Origin: Vescimonas coprocola
GTDB lineage: Bacteria; Bacillota; Clostridia; Oscillospirales; Oscillospiraceae
DNA: 64,000 nucleotides
Direction: 5' to 3'
Assembly: GCF_018408575.1 (NCBI RefSeq)
Contig: NZ_AP023418.1
Span: 1,144,415-1,208,414, forward strand
Position 1 is the first letter of the stretch; every line of letters begins with the position of its first letter. Below, piece after piece: positions 21,153 to 31,793 of this stretch. The translations under genes and the position numbers were made by a program. The notes under the pieces were generated by a model, which ran no database searches, had not been told where the DNA came from, and worked only from the letters and a program-made list of their open reading frames with translations.

Positions 21153-22352
21153 ATGAACGATCACACCGTTCCGCAGCTACCCCCTCGCAGTCAATGCACC
21201 GGCTGCGCCGCCTGCGCCGAGGGCTGCCCCAAAAATGCCATCCATATGCTGCCCGACCGGGAGGGCTTCCTCTACCCCACGGTGACGGACGCCTGCATCC
21301 AGTGCGGCCATTGCACCCACATCTGCCCGGTGCTGCGCCAGCGGGAGGCCCATCCGGAGCCGGCGGTCTTTGCCGCATGGAACCCCGACAATGCCGTGCG
21401 GCAGAACTCCACCTGCGGGGGTGTATTCTCCCTGCTGGCGGACTATGTGCTGGAGGGCGGCGGCGTGGTGTTCGGTGCCGGGATGGACGCCCATCTGCGG
21501 GTCCGCCATGAAGCGGTAAAGCGCAAGGAGGACCTGCCCCGCATCCGGGGAGCCAAGCCCGTTCAGAGCGACGTCACCGGCATCTATCAGCAGGTGCGGC
21601 AGGAGCTGGATCGGGGGCGGCCTGTGCTGTTCTCCGGTACGCCCTGTCAGGTGGACGGACTTTACCACTATCTGGGAGAGCACCCGGAGAAGCTGCTGAC
21701 CTGCGACGTGCTGTGTCGGGGCGTCTGCTCCCCCGGCGTATGGGCCAAGCTGGTGCAGTCCATGGCCTACATCAAGCGCAAGCAGCCGGTGGCCGTCCAA
21801 TTCTGCGGCAAGCTGCCCGGTCAGAGGGAGCGCTGCTTCCAGGTACGGTTCGACGATGGCACTACCTTCGACTCCCCTCTGTCCAAGTCCGAGTTCGGCA
21901 GGGGCTTTTTCGGAAACCTCTTCCTGCGCCCGGCCTGTCACACCTGTCCCTATGCCTCCGTGGACCGGCCCGGCGATCTGTCGCTGGGAGCATTCTGCGG
22001 CCTGCCCAAGGACGCCTACCCCCAGGAGCAGCGCAGCGGTGTCTCCCTGCTGCTGGTGAACACGCCCCATGGCGCCCATGTGTTCGATACGCTGCCCCTG
22101 AAGCGGGAGCTGCGGCCCCTGTCGGAGGCCGTGACCGGCGATCCGGCCTTGTCCTCCCCGGTGAAGCAGGCGGCCCAGCGGGCGGAGTTCTTCGATGCCT
22201 ACGCCCGCCAGCCCTTCCAGCAGGTCCGCAACCACTATCTGACGGCCCAGCTTCTCTCCGGCAGCAGGAAGCAGGGCGCAAGGCCCGGCAAAAGATCCGA
22301 AAAGCCCTCTCTTTTCGCTGGCATTAAGGAGCGTCTATGGAAAAAACACTGA
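21153..22352 (+). CDS. Coenzyme F420 hydrogenase/dehydrogenase beta-subunit-like Fe-S protein
   Basis: A 399-residue protein starting at the ATG with GGGAG upstream. Residues 10-60 form a two-cluster ferredoxin domain (CTGCAACAEGCP and CIQCGHCTHICP). The rest matches the FrhB/FpoF N- and C-terminal domains: STCGGVFS, FSGTPCQVDGL, CRGV, RPACHTCPYA and GDLSLGAF. In non-methanogenic Firmicutes these proteins are thought to pass electrons from ferredoxin to a flavin or thiol partner, not to F420; some sit in polysaccharide clusters. Here it overlaps queH by 16 bp, so it may supply electrons to epoxyqueuosine reduction; that is inference. Confidence 0.85.
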   Translation: MNDHTVPQLPPRSQCTGCAACAEGCPKNAIHMLPDREGFLYPTVTDACIQCGHCTHICPVLRQREAHPEPAVFAAWNPDNAVRQNSTCGGVFSLLADYVLEGGGVVFGAGMDAHLRVRHEAVKRKEDLPRIRGAKPVQSDVTGIYQQVRQELDRGRPVLFSGTPCQVDGLYHYLGEHPEKLLTCDVLCRGVCSPGVWAKLVQSMAYIKRKQPVAVQFCGKLPGQRERCFQVRFDDGTTFDSPLSKSEFGRGFFGNLFLRPACHTCPYASVDRPGDLSLGAFCGLPKDAYPQEQRSGVSLLLVNTPHGAHVFDTLPLKRELRPLSEAVTGDPALSSPVKQAAQRAEFFDAYARQPFQQVRNHYLTAQLLSGSRKQGARPGKRSEKPSLFAGIKERLWKKH

Positions 22353-22915
22353 TGCACACCTGCTGCGCTCCCTGCTCCGTCTCCTGCATCCAGCAGCTGC
22401 GGAGCGAGGGCATCGAGCCGGTGGCCTACTGGTATAACCCCAACATCCACCCCTATCAGGAGTACAAGGTCCGGCGGGACACGCTGATGGCCTACGCCCC
22501 TACCATCGGCATGGAGCTTATTGTGCAGGAGAATTACGGCCTGCGGGAGTTCTGCCGGGCGGTCTGCGGGGATATCGACCACCGCTGCAGCGTGTGCTAT
22601 GCCCTGCGGCTGGCCCAAGCGGCCCAATATGCCGCCCGGCACGGCTATGACAGCTTCACCACCACCCTGCTGGTGAGTCCCTACCAGAACCATGAGCTGC
22701 TGGCGGAGACAGCGGAGCGCATGGGCCGGGAGTACGGTGTCCGGTTCCTGTACCGGGACTTCCGCTCCGGCTTCCGGCAGGGACAGCAGGAGGCCCGTGC
22801 GCTGGGCTTTTATATGCAGAAGTACTGCGGCTGCGTGTTCAGCGAGGAAGACCGCTACCAAAAGCAGATCCTCCGGGATCAGAAGGAGCCGGAGAAGCAC
22901 ATACTGCCATCATGA
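22337..22915 (+). CDS. queH: Epoxyqueuosine reductase QueH
   Basis: A 192-residue QueH (DUF208) protein. Cysteine motifs: CCAPCSVSC near the N-terminus, CSVCYALRL in the middle and YCGCVFSEED near the end, which bind the catalytic iron and 4Fe-4S cluster. It reduces epoxyqueuosine to queuosine in tRNA, the last step of Q formation, as a cobalamin-free alternative to QueG. The start lies inside the upstream Fe-S gene, implying translational coupling. Confidence 0.95.
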   Translation: MEKTLMHTCCAPCSVSCIQQLRSEGIEPVAYWYNPNIHPYQEYKVRRDTLMAYAPTIGMELIVQENYGLREFCRAVCGDIDHRCSVCYALRLAQAAQYAARHGYDSFTTTLLVSPYQNHELLAETAERMGREYGVRFLYRDFRSGFRQGQQEARALGFYMQKYCGCVFSEEDRYQKQILRDQKEPEKHILPS

Positions 22916-22917
22916 TG

Positions 22918-22955
22918 AAAAAAGCTGAGACCCGACTTCGGGTCTCAGCTTTTTT
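22918..22955. terminator. Bidirectional terminator
   Basis: Perfect 16-bp stem (22918-22933 with 22940-22955) with A-tract on one side and T-tract on the other, between convergent queH and CoA-transferase genes. Confidence 0.92.
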
Positions 22956-22969
22956 TCATGATAGGGGTA

Positions 22970-24319
22970 TTACCGCTTGTTGGAACGGATCCAGATGCCC
23001 TGCTGCCGGGCGTGCTCAACCAGCTCATCCCGGAACTTGGGGTGGGCCACGGAGATGAGCCGCTCCGCCCGCTCCCATGTGCTGCAGCCCACCAGATTCA
23101 CGCCGCCGTACTCGGTGACGATGTAGTAAGCCAGACTCCGGGGATCGGTAACGATGTCGCCGGGATTCAACAGCGGTGTGATGCGGGAGACCATCTCCCC
23201 CTGCTTATCGGTGAAGGTGGATGTCAGACAGATGAAGGCCTTGCCGCCAGGGGACACCGCCGCCCCCTCCAGAAAGTCCAGCTGACCGCCGGTGCCGCTG
23301 ATCTGGCGGGTACCGGCGCTCTCGGCGCAGATCTGGCCGTACAGGTCCACGGAGATGCAGTTGTTGATGGAGACAAAGTTCTCGATGTTCCGGACGGTAC
23401 TGGGAGCGTTGCAGTAGGAGATGGGGTAGGTCACCACGCCGGGATTCTCCCGCACCCAGTCGTACAGATCCTCGGAGCCGATGGCAAAGCCGAACACGCT
23501 CTTATAGCGGTCGATGTCCTTGCGCTTGTTGGTGATCTTCCCGGCCCGGTACATATCCAGATAGCAGTCGCACAGCATCTCCGTGTGGATGCCCAGATCC
23601 CGCAGATCGGACTGGGCCAGCATCTGGCCCACGGCATTGGGCAGTGAGCCGATGCCCAGCTGCAGGGTGGCGCCGTCGTCCATGTTCTCCACCACGAACT
23701 CGGCAATGCGGGTCTCCGCCTCCGAGGCCGGCGGGGTTTGTATACTGGGCAGAGGGTTATGGGGGCCCTCCACGATCATATCCACGTCGTCGATGTGGAT
23801 GCACTCGTCCAAGCCGCCGTAGACCCACGGCAGATTCTCGTTGATCTCCAGGATCACGATATCCGCCTTATCCAGCACCGCACGGGCGGAGGCGTTGGAC
23901 AGGGAGAAGTTGAAGTAGCCGTGCTGGTTCATGGGGGTCACGCACATCATGGCCACGTTGACCGTCAGGAAATGCTGATAGTAGGCCCCCAGATTCCGGA
24001 ACACCATTGGGTTGAAGCTGCACATCCCCCGGTCGCAGAGCTTGCGCTCATAGCCTGACATATGCCAGCTGTTGTAGATAAAATGCTCCCGGCCGGGGTC
24101 GCACTCCACCATCTGGATGGGCTGCTGGATCAGGTAGCCACGGATCTTCACACCGTAGAGCTCCTCCTTGCGTTTGGCAATGGCGGCATCCATCAGAGAC
24201 GGGAAGGCACAGCCCATGCTGATATCCAGCCAGTCACCGCTCTTGACCACACGGGCGGCCTCGTCCGGGGTGCAGAGCTTGCGCTTATATTCCGATTCAT
24301 ATTGGAAGGGTATAGCCAT
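22970..24319 (-). CDS. Acetyl-CoA hydrolase/transferase family protein, probable butyryl-CoA:acetate CoA-transferase
   Basis: A 449-residue family I-like CoA-transferase. Features: GDWLDISMGCAFP near residue 28, NENLPWVYGG, LQLGIGSLPNAVGQML (CoA-binding glycine loop), and AESAGTRQISGTGGQLDFLEGA near 345-365, a block seen in butyryl-CoA:acetate and 4-hydroxybutyrate CoA-transferases. In gut Oscillospiraceae this enzyme makes the final step of butyrate formation. 4-hydroxybutyrate or propionyl transfer is the main alternative. It is monocistronic with its own promoter and a long structured leader. Confidence 0.82.
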   Translation of the reverse strand: MAIPFQYESEYKRKLCTPDEAARVVKSGDWLDISMGCAFPSLMDAAIAKRKEELYGVKIRGYLIQQPIQMVECDPGREHFIYNSWHMSGYERKLCDRGMCSFNPMVFRNLGAYYQHFLTVNVAMMCVTPMNQHGYFNFSLSNASARAVLDKADIVILEINENLPWVYGGLDECIHIDDVDMIVEGPHNPLPSIQTPPASEAETRIAEFVVENMDDGATLQLGIGSLPNAVGQMLAQSDLRDLGIHTEMLCDCYLDMYRAGKITNKRKDIDRYKSVFGFAIGSEDLYDWVRENPGVVTYPISYCNAPSTVRNIENFVSINNCISVDLYGQICAESAGTRQISGTGGQLDFLEGAAVSPGGKAFICLTSTFTDKQGEMVSRITPLLNPGDIVTDPRSLAYYIVTEYGGVNLVGCSTWERAERLISVAHPKFRDELVEHARQQGIWIRSNKR

Positions 24320-24465
24320 AGCGTTCCTCTTTTCTGTGTTTCGGGATATGATAGATCGTCTTTTCTTTAACAGAACCGTGCAGAAACGGCGGGCGGAGCC
24401 TCCGCCCCGCCCGCACGGGTCCTGTCACCCGGACAGGGCGCAGACGCCCCGTCAACGTATTTTTT
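24320..24465 (-). other. Structured 5' leader of the CoA-transferase mRNA
   Basis: About 145 nt between promoter and start codon on the minus strand. It contains a very GC-rich hairpin around 24388-24414 (GGCGGAG/CTCCGCC core) and a second stem near 24420-24436 (CCTGTC/GACAGG). There is no gene here. It could be an attenuator or stability element; I could not match it to a named riboswitch. Confidence 0.4.
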
Positions 24466-24493
24466 ATTTTACCATGTGTTACAGAATTGTCAA
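24466..24493 (-). promoter_or_regulatory. Promoter of the CoA-transferase gene
   Basis: Minus strand TTGACA (24488-24493), 16-bp spacer ending ATGG, TAAAAT (24466-24471). Confidence 0.8.
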
Positions 24494-24551
24494 TGTTAAA
24501 TTCTCCAATTCTGCCGGGATGCAGTACCTGCTTTTGTGCCGATGGGGCAAA

Positions 24552-25826
24552 TCAGCCGATGACCGCCGGGGCCTGCGCCAAATCGAAGGCGCCGCCGGAG
24601 ACGGTGACCTCCCGGCCGGTGATGCGGTCGGTGTAGGTGCCGTCGGGCAGATCTACGGCCACACTGCCCCCGGCGTTCTTCAGGTCGAAGATGCCCCGAA
24701 CACGGGCCTCCGGCCCGTCATAGCAGCCCACCACAGCCCGTTCCTCCACCGCCTCCAGCTGGAAGCAGGCGGACATGGGCAGGGTGCGCTTCATCTGGCG
24801 CAGCTGCTTGAGATAGGGCTGGAGGTCCAGCCGCATATCACAGTAGGCATCGTCGGCGTTAAAGAGATCCACCCGGTGGCGGGGGGCGTACTCCTGTCCG
24901 CTGTAAAGCAGGGTAGTTCCCTTTTCAAAGTACAGCAGCGCCAGCCAGTTCCGCAGAGCCTCGTCGGAGTCCACACGGGAGGCAAAGCGGGGCTGGTCGT
25001 GGTTCTCCAGGCACCGCAGCTTCACATAGCCCGCCGGGTACTCGCTCTCCTGAAAGTTCACCAGCGCCGTATACTCCCGGAGAGTGCCGGTGGGCTGGAA
25101 GCAGCCCTCGAAATAGGGCCAGATATCGTAGTCGTAGGTGATATCAAAGGCATCATACAGCTCCGTGTCAGCGGCGCAGTAGTAGCCCGCCCGGCGCATG
25201 GCCATCGTGTGGGCGGCATGGACGCTCTCGGCCAGCCAGATGCAGCCGGGGCGCACCCGCTCCACCTGCTCCCGTGCCTCCCGCCAGAAGGCCAGCGGAA
25301 CGGCGCTGGCCACGTCGCAGCGGAAGCCGTCCACGATCTCCGCCCAAATTTTCAGAGTCTCGATCTGGTACTTCCACAGCTCACGGTTGCTGTAATCCAG
25401 ATCCACTACATCGGACCAGTCCGCCACCTTGCGGGTGGGATTCCCCGCCTCGTCCCGGAGAAAGAACTCCGGGTGGCCGGTGGCCAGTATGGAATCCGGG
25501 GAGGTGTGGTTATACACCACGTCGATGATGCACTTCATGCCACGTTTGTGGATCTCCCCCACCAGATGCATGAAGTCCCCCAGCGTGCCGTACTCCGGGT
25601 TGATGCCCCGGAAGTCCCGGATGGCGTAGGGGCTGCCCAGCGTCCCCTTGCGGCCTGCCTCCCCGATGGGATGGATGGGCATGAGCCAGATGATGTCCGT
25701 ACCCAGCGCCGCCAGACGATCCAGATCGCCCTCCAGCGCCTGAAAGGTACCCTCCTTGGTATGGTTGCGTACAAAAATGCTGTAGATCACTTTTTCCCGC
25801 AGGCGGGTGTTGGTTTGACGTGCCAT
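24552..25826 (-). CDS. Intracellular GH13 alpha-amylase-family enzyme
   Basis: A 424-residue glycoside hydrolase 13 protein without signal peptide. Conserved regions: IDVVYNHTS (103-110), DGFRCDVA with nucleophile D171, WLAES with acid/base E200, and LENHDQPR with D277. A short C-terminal beta domain follows (about 350-424). It should hydrolyse or rearrange alpha-glucans in the cytoplasm; exact specificity cannot be read. It follows ligA by 15 bp, so it seems to be read from the murD-yunB-ligA transcript, an unrelated set. Confidence 0.88.
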   Translation of the reverse strand: MARQTNTRLREKVIYSIFVRNHTKEGTFQALEGDLDRLAALGTDIIWLMPIHPIGEAGRKGTLGSPYAIRDFRGINPEYGTLGDFMHLVGEIHKRGMKCIIDVVYNHTSPDSILATGHPEFFLRDEAGNPTRKVADWSDVVDLDYSNRELWKYQIETLKIWAEIVDGFRCDVASAVPLAFWREAREQVERVRPGCIWLAESVHAAHTMAMRRAGYYCAADTELYDAFDITYDYDIWPYFEGCFQPTGTLREYTALVNFQESEYPAGYVKLRCLENHDQPRFASRVDSDEALRNWLALLYFEKGTTLLYSGQEYAPRHRVDLFNADDAYCDMRLDLQPYLKQLRQMKRTLPMSACFQLEAVEERAVVGCYDGPEARVRGIFDLKNAGGSVAVDLPDGTYTDRITGREVTVSGGAFDLAQAPAVIG

Positions 25827-25841
25827 ATGCAGCCTCCTGTC

Positions 25842-28545
<2,704 letters not shown>

Positions 28546-28595
28546 GGCACGCACCTCCCTTGCTCCAGTGTATGCCGGGAGGGGCGGCGGGGTGC

Positions 28596-29981
28596 TTACT
28601 CCCGCCAGCCGTTGACGATGGCCTTGAAGGTCTTGCCACGCTCCATGAAGTTTTTGAACTGGTCGAAGGCGGCGCAGGCCGGGGACAGCGTCACCACGTC
28701 ACCGGGCTGTGCCCGGTCACGGGCAGCCTCTACGGCACGTTGGAAGGGCGTCACCTCCAGAATTTCCGGGTGGCCGGGGCAGTAGCCGGGGGCCTGCTCC
28801 ACGGCGGCACGGATCTTCCCTGCGGTGGCGCCGCACAGCACCAGCAGCTTCACATGCTCCACGATCTCCGGCCCCAGCACTTCGAAGGGAATGTGCTTGT
28901 CATAGCCCCCGGCGATGAGAATGACCTGCTCCGGGAAGGAGCGCAGCCCGGCAATGGTGCGGGAGGGGCTGGAGGCGATGGAGTCGTTATAGTACCGCAC
29001 CCCGTGATAGGTACGTACCAGCTCGATGCGATGCTCCACGCCGTTGAAGGTGCGAGCGAAGTCCCGGATGATCCCGTCCGGCACCAGCCCCTCCACGGCG
29101 GCGATAGCCGCCATGTAGTTCTCTACATTGTGGACGCCCGGCAGGCGGATGTCCGCCGTGGTCATGATCCGGCGCTCCTGCCCGTTATGGCGGCAGAGGA
29201 TATCCTCCCCCCGGAGGAACACGCCCTCCTCCGGCTCGGAACGCCGGCTGAAGAGCCGGACGGCCCCCACGGCCCGCAAGGCCTGCTGCCGGGTGATGTC
29301 GTTGTCCTGATTGAACACGGCGATGTCGCCGGGGCGCTGATAGCGGAAGATGTTCTCCTTGGCCGCCACATACTCCGCCATGTCCTTGTGGACGTCCAGA
29401 TGGTTGGGAGCCAGATTGGTCACCACGGCGATATGGGGGCTGCGATCCATGGTCATCAGCTGGAAGCTGGACAGCTCCAGCACCGCCCAGTCCTCCGGCT
29501 CCATATCATCCGCCTGACACAGCAGGGGCTGACCGATGTTGCCGCCCACGTGGACGGTTCTGCCCGCCGCCTTCAGCAGCTCTGCGATGATGGTGGTGGT
29601 GGTGGTCTTGCCGTCGCTACCGGTGACGGCGATCATGTGGCAGGGGCAGACCTGAAAGAACACCTCCATCTCGCTGGTGAGGGTACTGCCCTGCCGCTGC
29701 GCCGCCAGCAGCTGCGGCACGTCCGGCCGCAGACCCGGTGTGCGGAAGATAACGTCCTGCGTCAGGCCGTCCAGATACCCCTCCCCCAGATGGAGCATGG
29801 CTCCGGCGGCCTCCAGCTCATCGGCCAGAGGGCCCAGCTTCTCCCGGCTGCTTCTGTCGCAGGCGGTGACGGCGATACCCTCGGCCAGCAGGCGGCGCAG
29901 CAGCGGCGTATTGCTGACGCCGATGCCGATGACCGCCACGGTCTTATGCCGCAGCGAAGTGAGATATTCCTGTAAAGTCAT
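28596..29981 (-). CDS. murD: UDP-N-acetylmuramoyl-L-alanine--D-glutamate ligase MurD
   Basis: A 461-residue Mur ligase. P-loop VTGSDGKTTTTT, NQDND, and DxxxSSPSRTIAGL, with three-domain length. It adds D-glutamate to the peptidoglycan precursor. The early IGVSNTPLLRRL segment replaces the usual GxGxSG loop, as seen in the MurD branch common in Clostridia. First gene of the murD-yunB-ligA-GH13 operon; promoter upstream and ribosome site AGGAGG. Confidence 0.95.
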   Translation of the reverse strand: MTLQEYLTSLRHKTVAVIGIGVSNTPLLRRLLAEGIAVTACDRSSREKLGPLADELEAAGAMLHLGEGYLDGLTQDVIFRTPGLRPDVPQLLAAQRQGSTLTSEMEVFFQVCPCHMIAVTGSDGKTTTTTIIAELLKAAGRTVHVGGNIGQPLLCQADDMEPEDWAVLELSSFQLMTMDRSPHIAVVTNLAPNHLDVHKDMAEYVAAKENIFRYQRPGDIAVFNQDNDITRQQALRAVGAVRLFSRRSEPEEGVFLRGEDILCRHNGQERRIMTTADIRLPGVHNVENYMAAIAAVEGLVPDGIIRDFARTFNGVEHRIELVRTYHGVRYYNDSIASSPSRTIAGLRSFPEQVILIAGGYDKHIPFEVLGPEIVEHVKLLVLCGATAGKIRAAVEQAPGYCPGHPEILEVTPFQRAVEAARDRAQPGDVVTLSPACAAFDQFKNFMERGKTFKAIVNGWRE

Positions 29982-30023
29982 AAGGCAAAGCCTCCTAAAA
30001 CAGCAAATAAGATAATTCGGTTT

Positions 30024-30052
30024 ATTATACTCCTTTTTCCCGGTCAGTTCAA
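30024..30052 (-). promoter_or_regulatory. Promoter of the murD operon
   Basis: Minus strand TTGAAC (30047-30052), 17-bp spacer, TATAAT (30024-30029). Confidence 0.75.
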
Positions 30053-30105
30053 TCGCTTTTGCAAGAAAACCGCCGCCCTATTTGGTGGGAAAGTGCATTT
30101 TGGAC

Positions 30106-30134
30106 TTTACACCCGGCCTCCGGTGGGGTAAAAT
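30106..30134 (+). promoter_or_regulatory. Promoter of the threonine-aldolase-like gene
   Basis: TTTACA (30106-30111), 17-bp spacer ending GGGG, TAAAAT (30129-30134). Confidence 0.65.
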
Positions 30135-30166
30135 GGAGGTACTGTACGTGGAAAGGAGACACTGTC

Positions 30167-31207
30167 ATGATCTATTTCAACAGTGACTATCTGGAGGGCG
30201 CACACCCCGCCCTCATGGCAAAGCTCAACGAGACCAACATGGTCCAGACCGTAGGCTACGGCGAGGACGAGTACTGCGCCGCCGCACGGGTCAAGATCCA
30301 GAACGCCTGTCAGGCCCCGGAGGCCGACGTCCACTTCCTGGTGGGCGGCACCCAGACCAACACCACCGTCATCGCCGCCGTGCTGCGTCCGTGGCAGGGC
30401 GTGCTGTGCGCCGTCAGCGGACACATCAACTGTCACGAGGCCGGTGCCATCGAGTCCACCGGCCACAAGGTCATCACCCTGCCCACCACTAACGGCAAGA
30501 TCACGGCCCCGCAGGTGCAGGAGTATGTAGAGTGGCACAGAAACGACGAGTCCACGGAGCATATCGTCCAGCCCGGCATGGTCTACATCTCCTATCCCAC
30601 CGAGGGAGGCACCCTTTACTCCAAGGCGGAGCTGACGGAGCTGTACGACGTGTGCCGCCGGTACGGCCTGCCCCTGTTCATCGACGGCGCCCGGCTGGGC
30701 TACGGCGTCATGGCCGACGGTGCTGACCTGACCCTGCCGGAGATCGCCCACCTGTGCGACGTGTTCTATATCGGCGGCACCAAGGTCGGTGCTCTGTTCG
30801 GTGAGGCCGTGGTCATCATGAACCCGGCTCTGAAGAAGGACTTCCGCTTCATCATGAAGCAGCGGGGCGGCCGCATGGCCAAGGGCCGTCTGCTGGGCAT
30901 CCAGTTCGACGCCCTGTTCACTGACGATCTGTATTTCAGAATTTCCCGCCATGCCGATGAGATGGCCTATCAGATCCGGGATATCTTCGTCTCCGCCGGA
31001 TATCCCCTGCTGTTTGACTCCCCCACCAACCAGCAGTACCCCATTATGCCTGATGAGGAGTTGGCCATTCTGGGGAAGAACTTCGGCTATGAGTACTGGG
31101 AGCGCACCGATCCCACCCACTCCGGTGTGCGCTTCTGTGCCAGCTGGGCCACCACTCAGGAGAACGTGGACGCCCTCCGGGCTGCCGTGCAGGCGCTGAA
31201 AAAGTAA
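30167..31207 (+). CDS. Threonine aldolase family PLP enzyme
   Basis: A 346-residue fold-type-I PLP enzyme with GGTQTN, GHINCHEAGAIE, FIDGARLGYG (PLP-binding Asp) and the Schiff-base Lys in YIGGTKVGALFGEA. These match low-specificity L-threonine/allo-threonine aldolases, which cleave threonine to glycine and acetaldehyde. The start ATG has GAAAGGAG 9 nt upstream; open frame further upstream overlaps the promoter and is not used. Single gene followed by a palindromic terminator. Confidence 0.88.
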   Translation: MIYFNSDYLEGAHPALMAKLNETNMVQTVGYGEDEYCAAARVKIQNACQAPEADVHFLVGGTQTNTTVIAAVLRPWQGVLCAVSGHINCHEAGAIESTGHKVITLPTTNGKITAPQVQEYVEWHRNDESTEHIVQPGMVYISYPTEGGTLYSKAELTELYDVCRRYGLPLFIDGARLGYGVMADGADLTLPEIAHLCDVFYIGGTKVGALFGEAVVIMNPALKKDFRFIMKQRGGRMAKGRLLGIQFDALFTDDLYFRISRHADEMAYQIRDIFVSAGYPLLFDSPTNQQYPIMPDEELAILGKNFGYEYWERTDPTHSGVRFCASWATTQENVDALRAAVQALKK

Positions 31208-31233
31208 CAACAGCGAAACGCCGCAATCGATAC

Positions 31234-31264
31234 AAGGACCCCCGGCCGACGGCCGGGGGTCCTT
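31234..31264 (+). terminator. Terminator, first copy of a GGCCG palindrome
   Basis: Perfect 15-bp arms (31234-31248, 31250-31264) with a 1-base centre and ending in CCTTT. A near-identical copy occurs at 31424-31454. Confidence 0.75.
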
Positions 31265-31265
31265 T

Positions 31266-31331
31266 CAGCGTGTCGAAAAGACTTTTCGCCACGCTGAGGC
31301 ATTTTTCAGAGCTTCAAAAAGCTCTGAAAAA
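31266..31331. repeat. Two further back-to-back hairpins
   Basis: CAGCGTG/CACGCTG arms (31266-31272, 31290-31296) and a 13-bp perfect stem (31302-31314 with 31319-31331). They follow the first palindrome directly and leave no room for a gene. Confidence 0.6.
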
Positions 31332-31423
31332 TGGGGATCATCATCGTGCAGGACACCCTTCCGGGTTTCCCGCACACACCCTTCCGCCCCGTTGACGAAA
31401 GGCTCCCCTCTTTTGACAGGCTC

Positions 31424-31454
31424 AAGGACCCCCGGCCGTCGGCCGGGGGTCCTT
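31424..31454 (-). repeat. Second copy of the GGCCG palindrome
   Basis: 15-bp arms 31424-31438 and 31440-31454, differing from the first copy only at the centre base. It can serve as terminator for the minus-strand pckA operon. The 31332-31423 stretch between the copies holds no gene. Confidence 0.65.
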
Positions 31455-31481
31455 TCCTTATGGGGATAAAGCGGTCATGGG

Positions 31482-31790
31482 TCAGAATTTTCTGGCGGAC
31501 ACGTCGCATAGCTGGAGGCGCACGCCGTTCTCGGCGGCCAAGGTCCTGCCCTTTTCCAGCAGCTTGTCCCGGTTCCGGTTCAGCAGCTGCACCAGCAGTT
31601 CATCCTTCTTCTCCTGCGGCATCTTATCCAGCACCGTCCGGGCCATAGAGGCCGCCAGCTCCTTGTTCTGGGACAGCATCCCGCCCAGCACGCCGCCATC
31701 CTTGGCCATACTCTCCGCCAGTGCCGGGATCAGCACCTCTGACAGGGAGCGGTAGTCCACCTCGTCCAGCAGAATTTTCAGCTCGATCAT
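31482..31790 (-). CDS. Hypothetical protein downstream of pckA
   Basis: A 102-residue protein predicted mostly helical (SEVLIPALAESMAKD, SQNKELAASMARTVLDKMPQEKKDELLVQLLNR broken up by short turns). No signal peptide, TM or cysteine motif. Its start lies 3 bp after the pckA stop, so it is coupled to pckA translation. I know similar short helical proteins next to Clostridial genes but no function. Confidence 0.65.
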   Translation of the reverse strand: MIELKILLDEVDYRSLSEVLIPALAESMAKDGGVLGGMLSQNKELAASMARTVLDKMPQEKKDELLVQLLNRNRDKLLEKGRTLAAENGVRLQLCDVSARKF

Positions 31791-31793
31791 GGC

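Noticed and set aside
31306-31509. Minus-strand frame across the palindromes
   Set aside because: Its protein is produced by the palindrome sequence itself and has no ribosome site.
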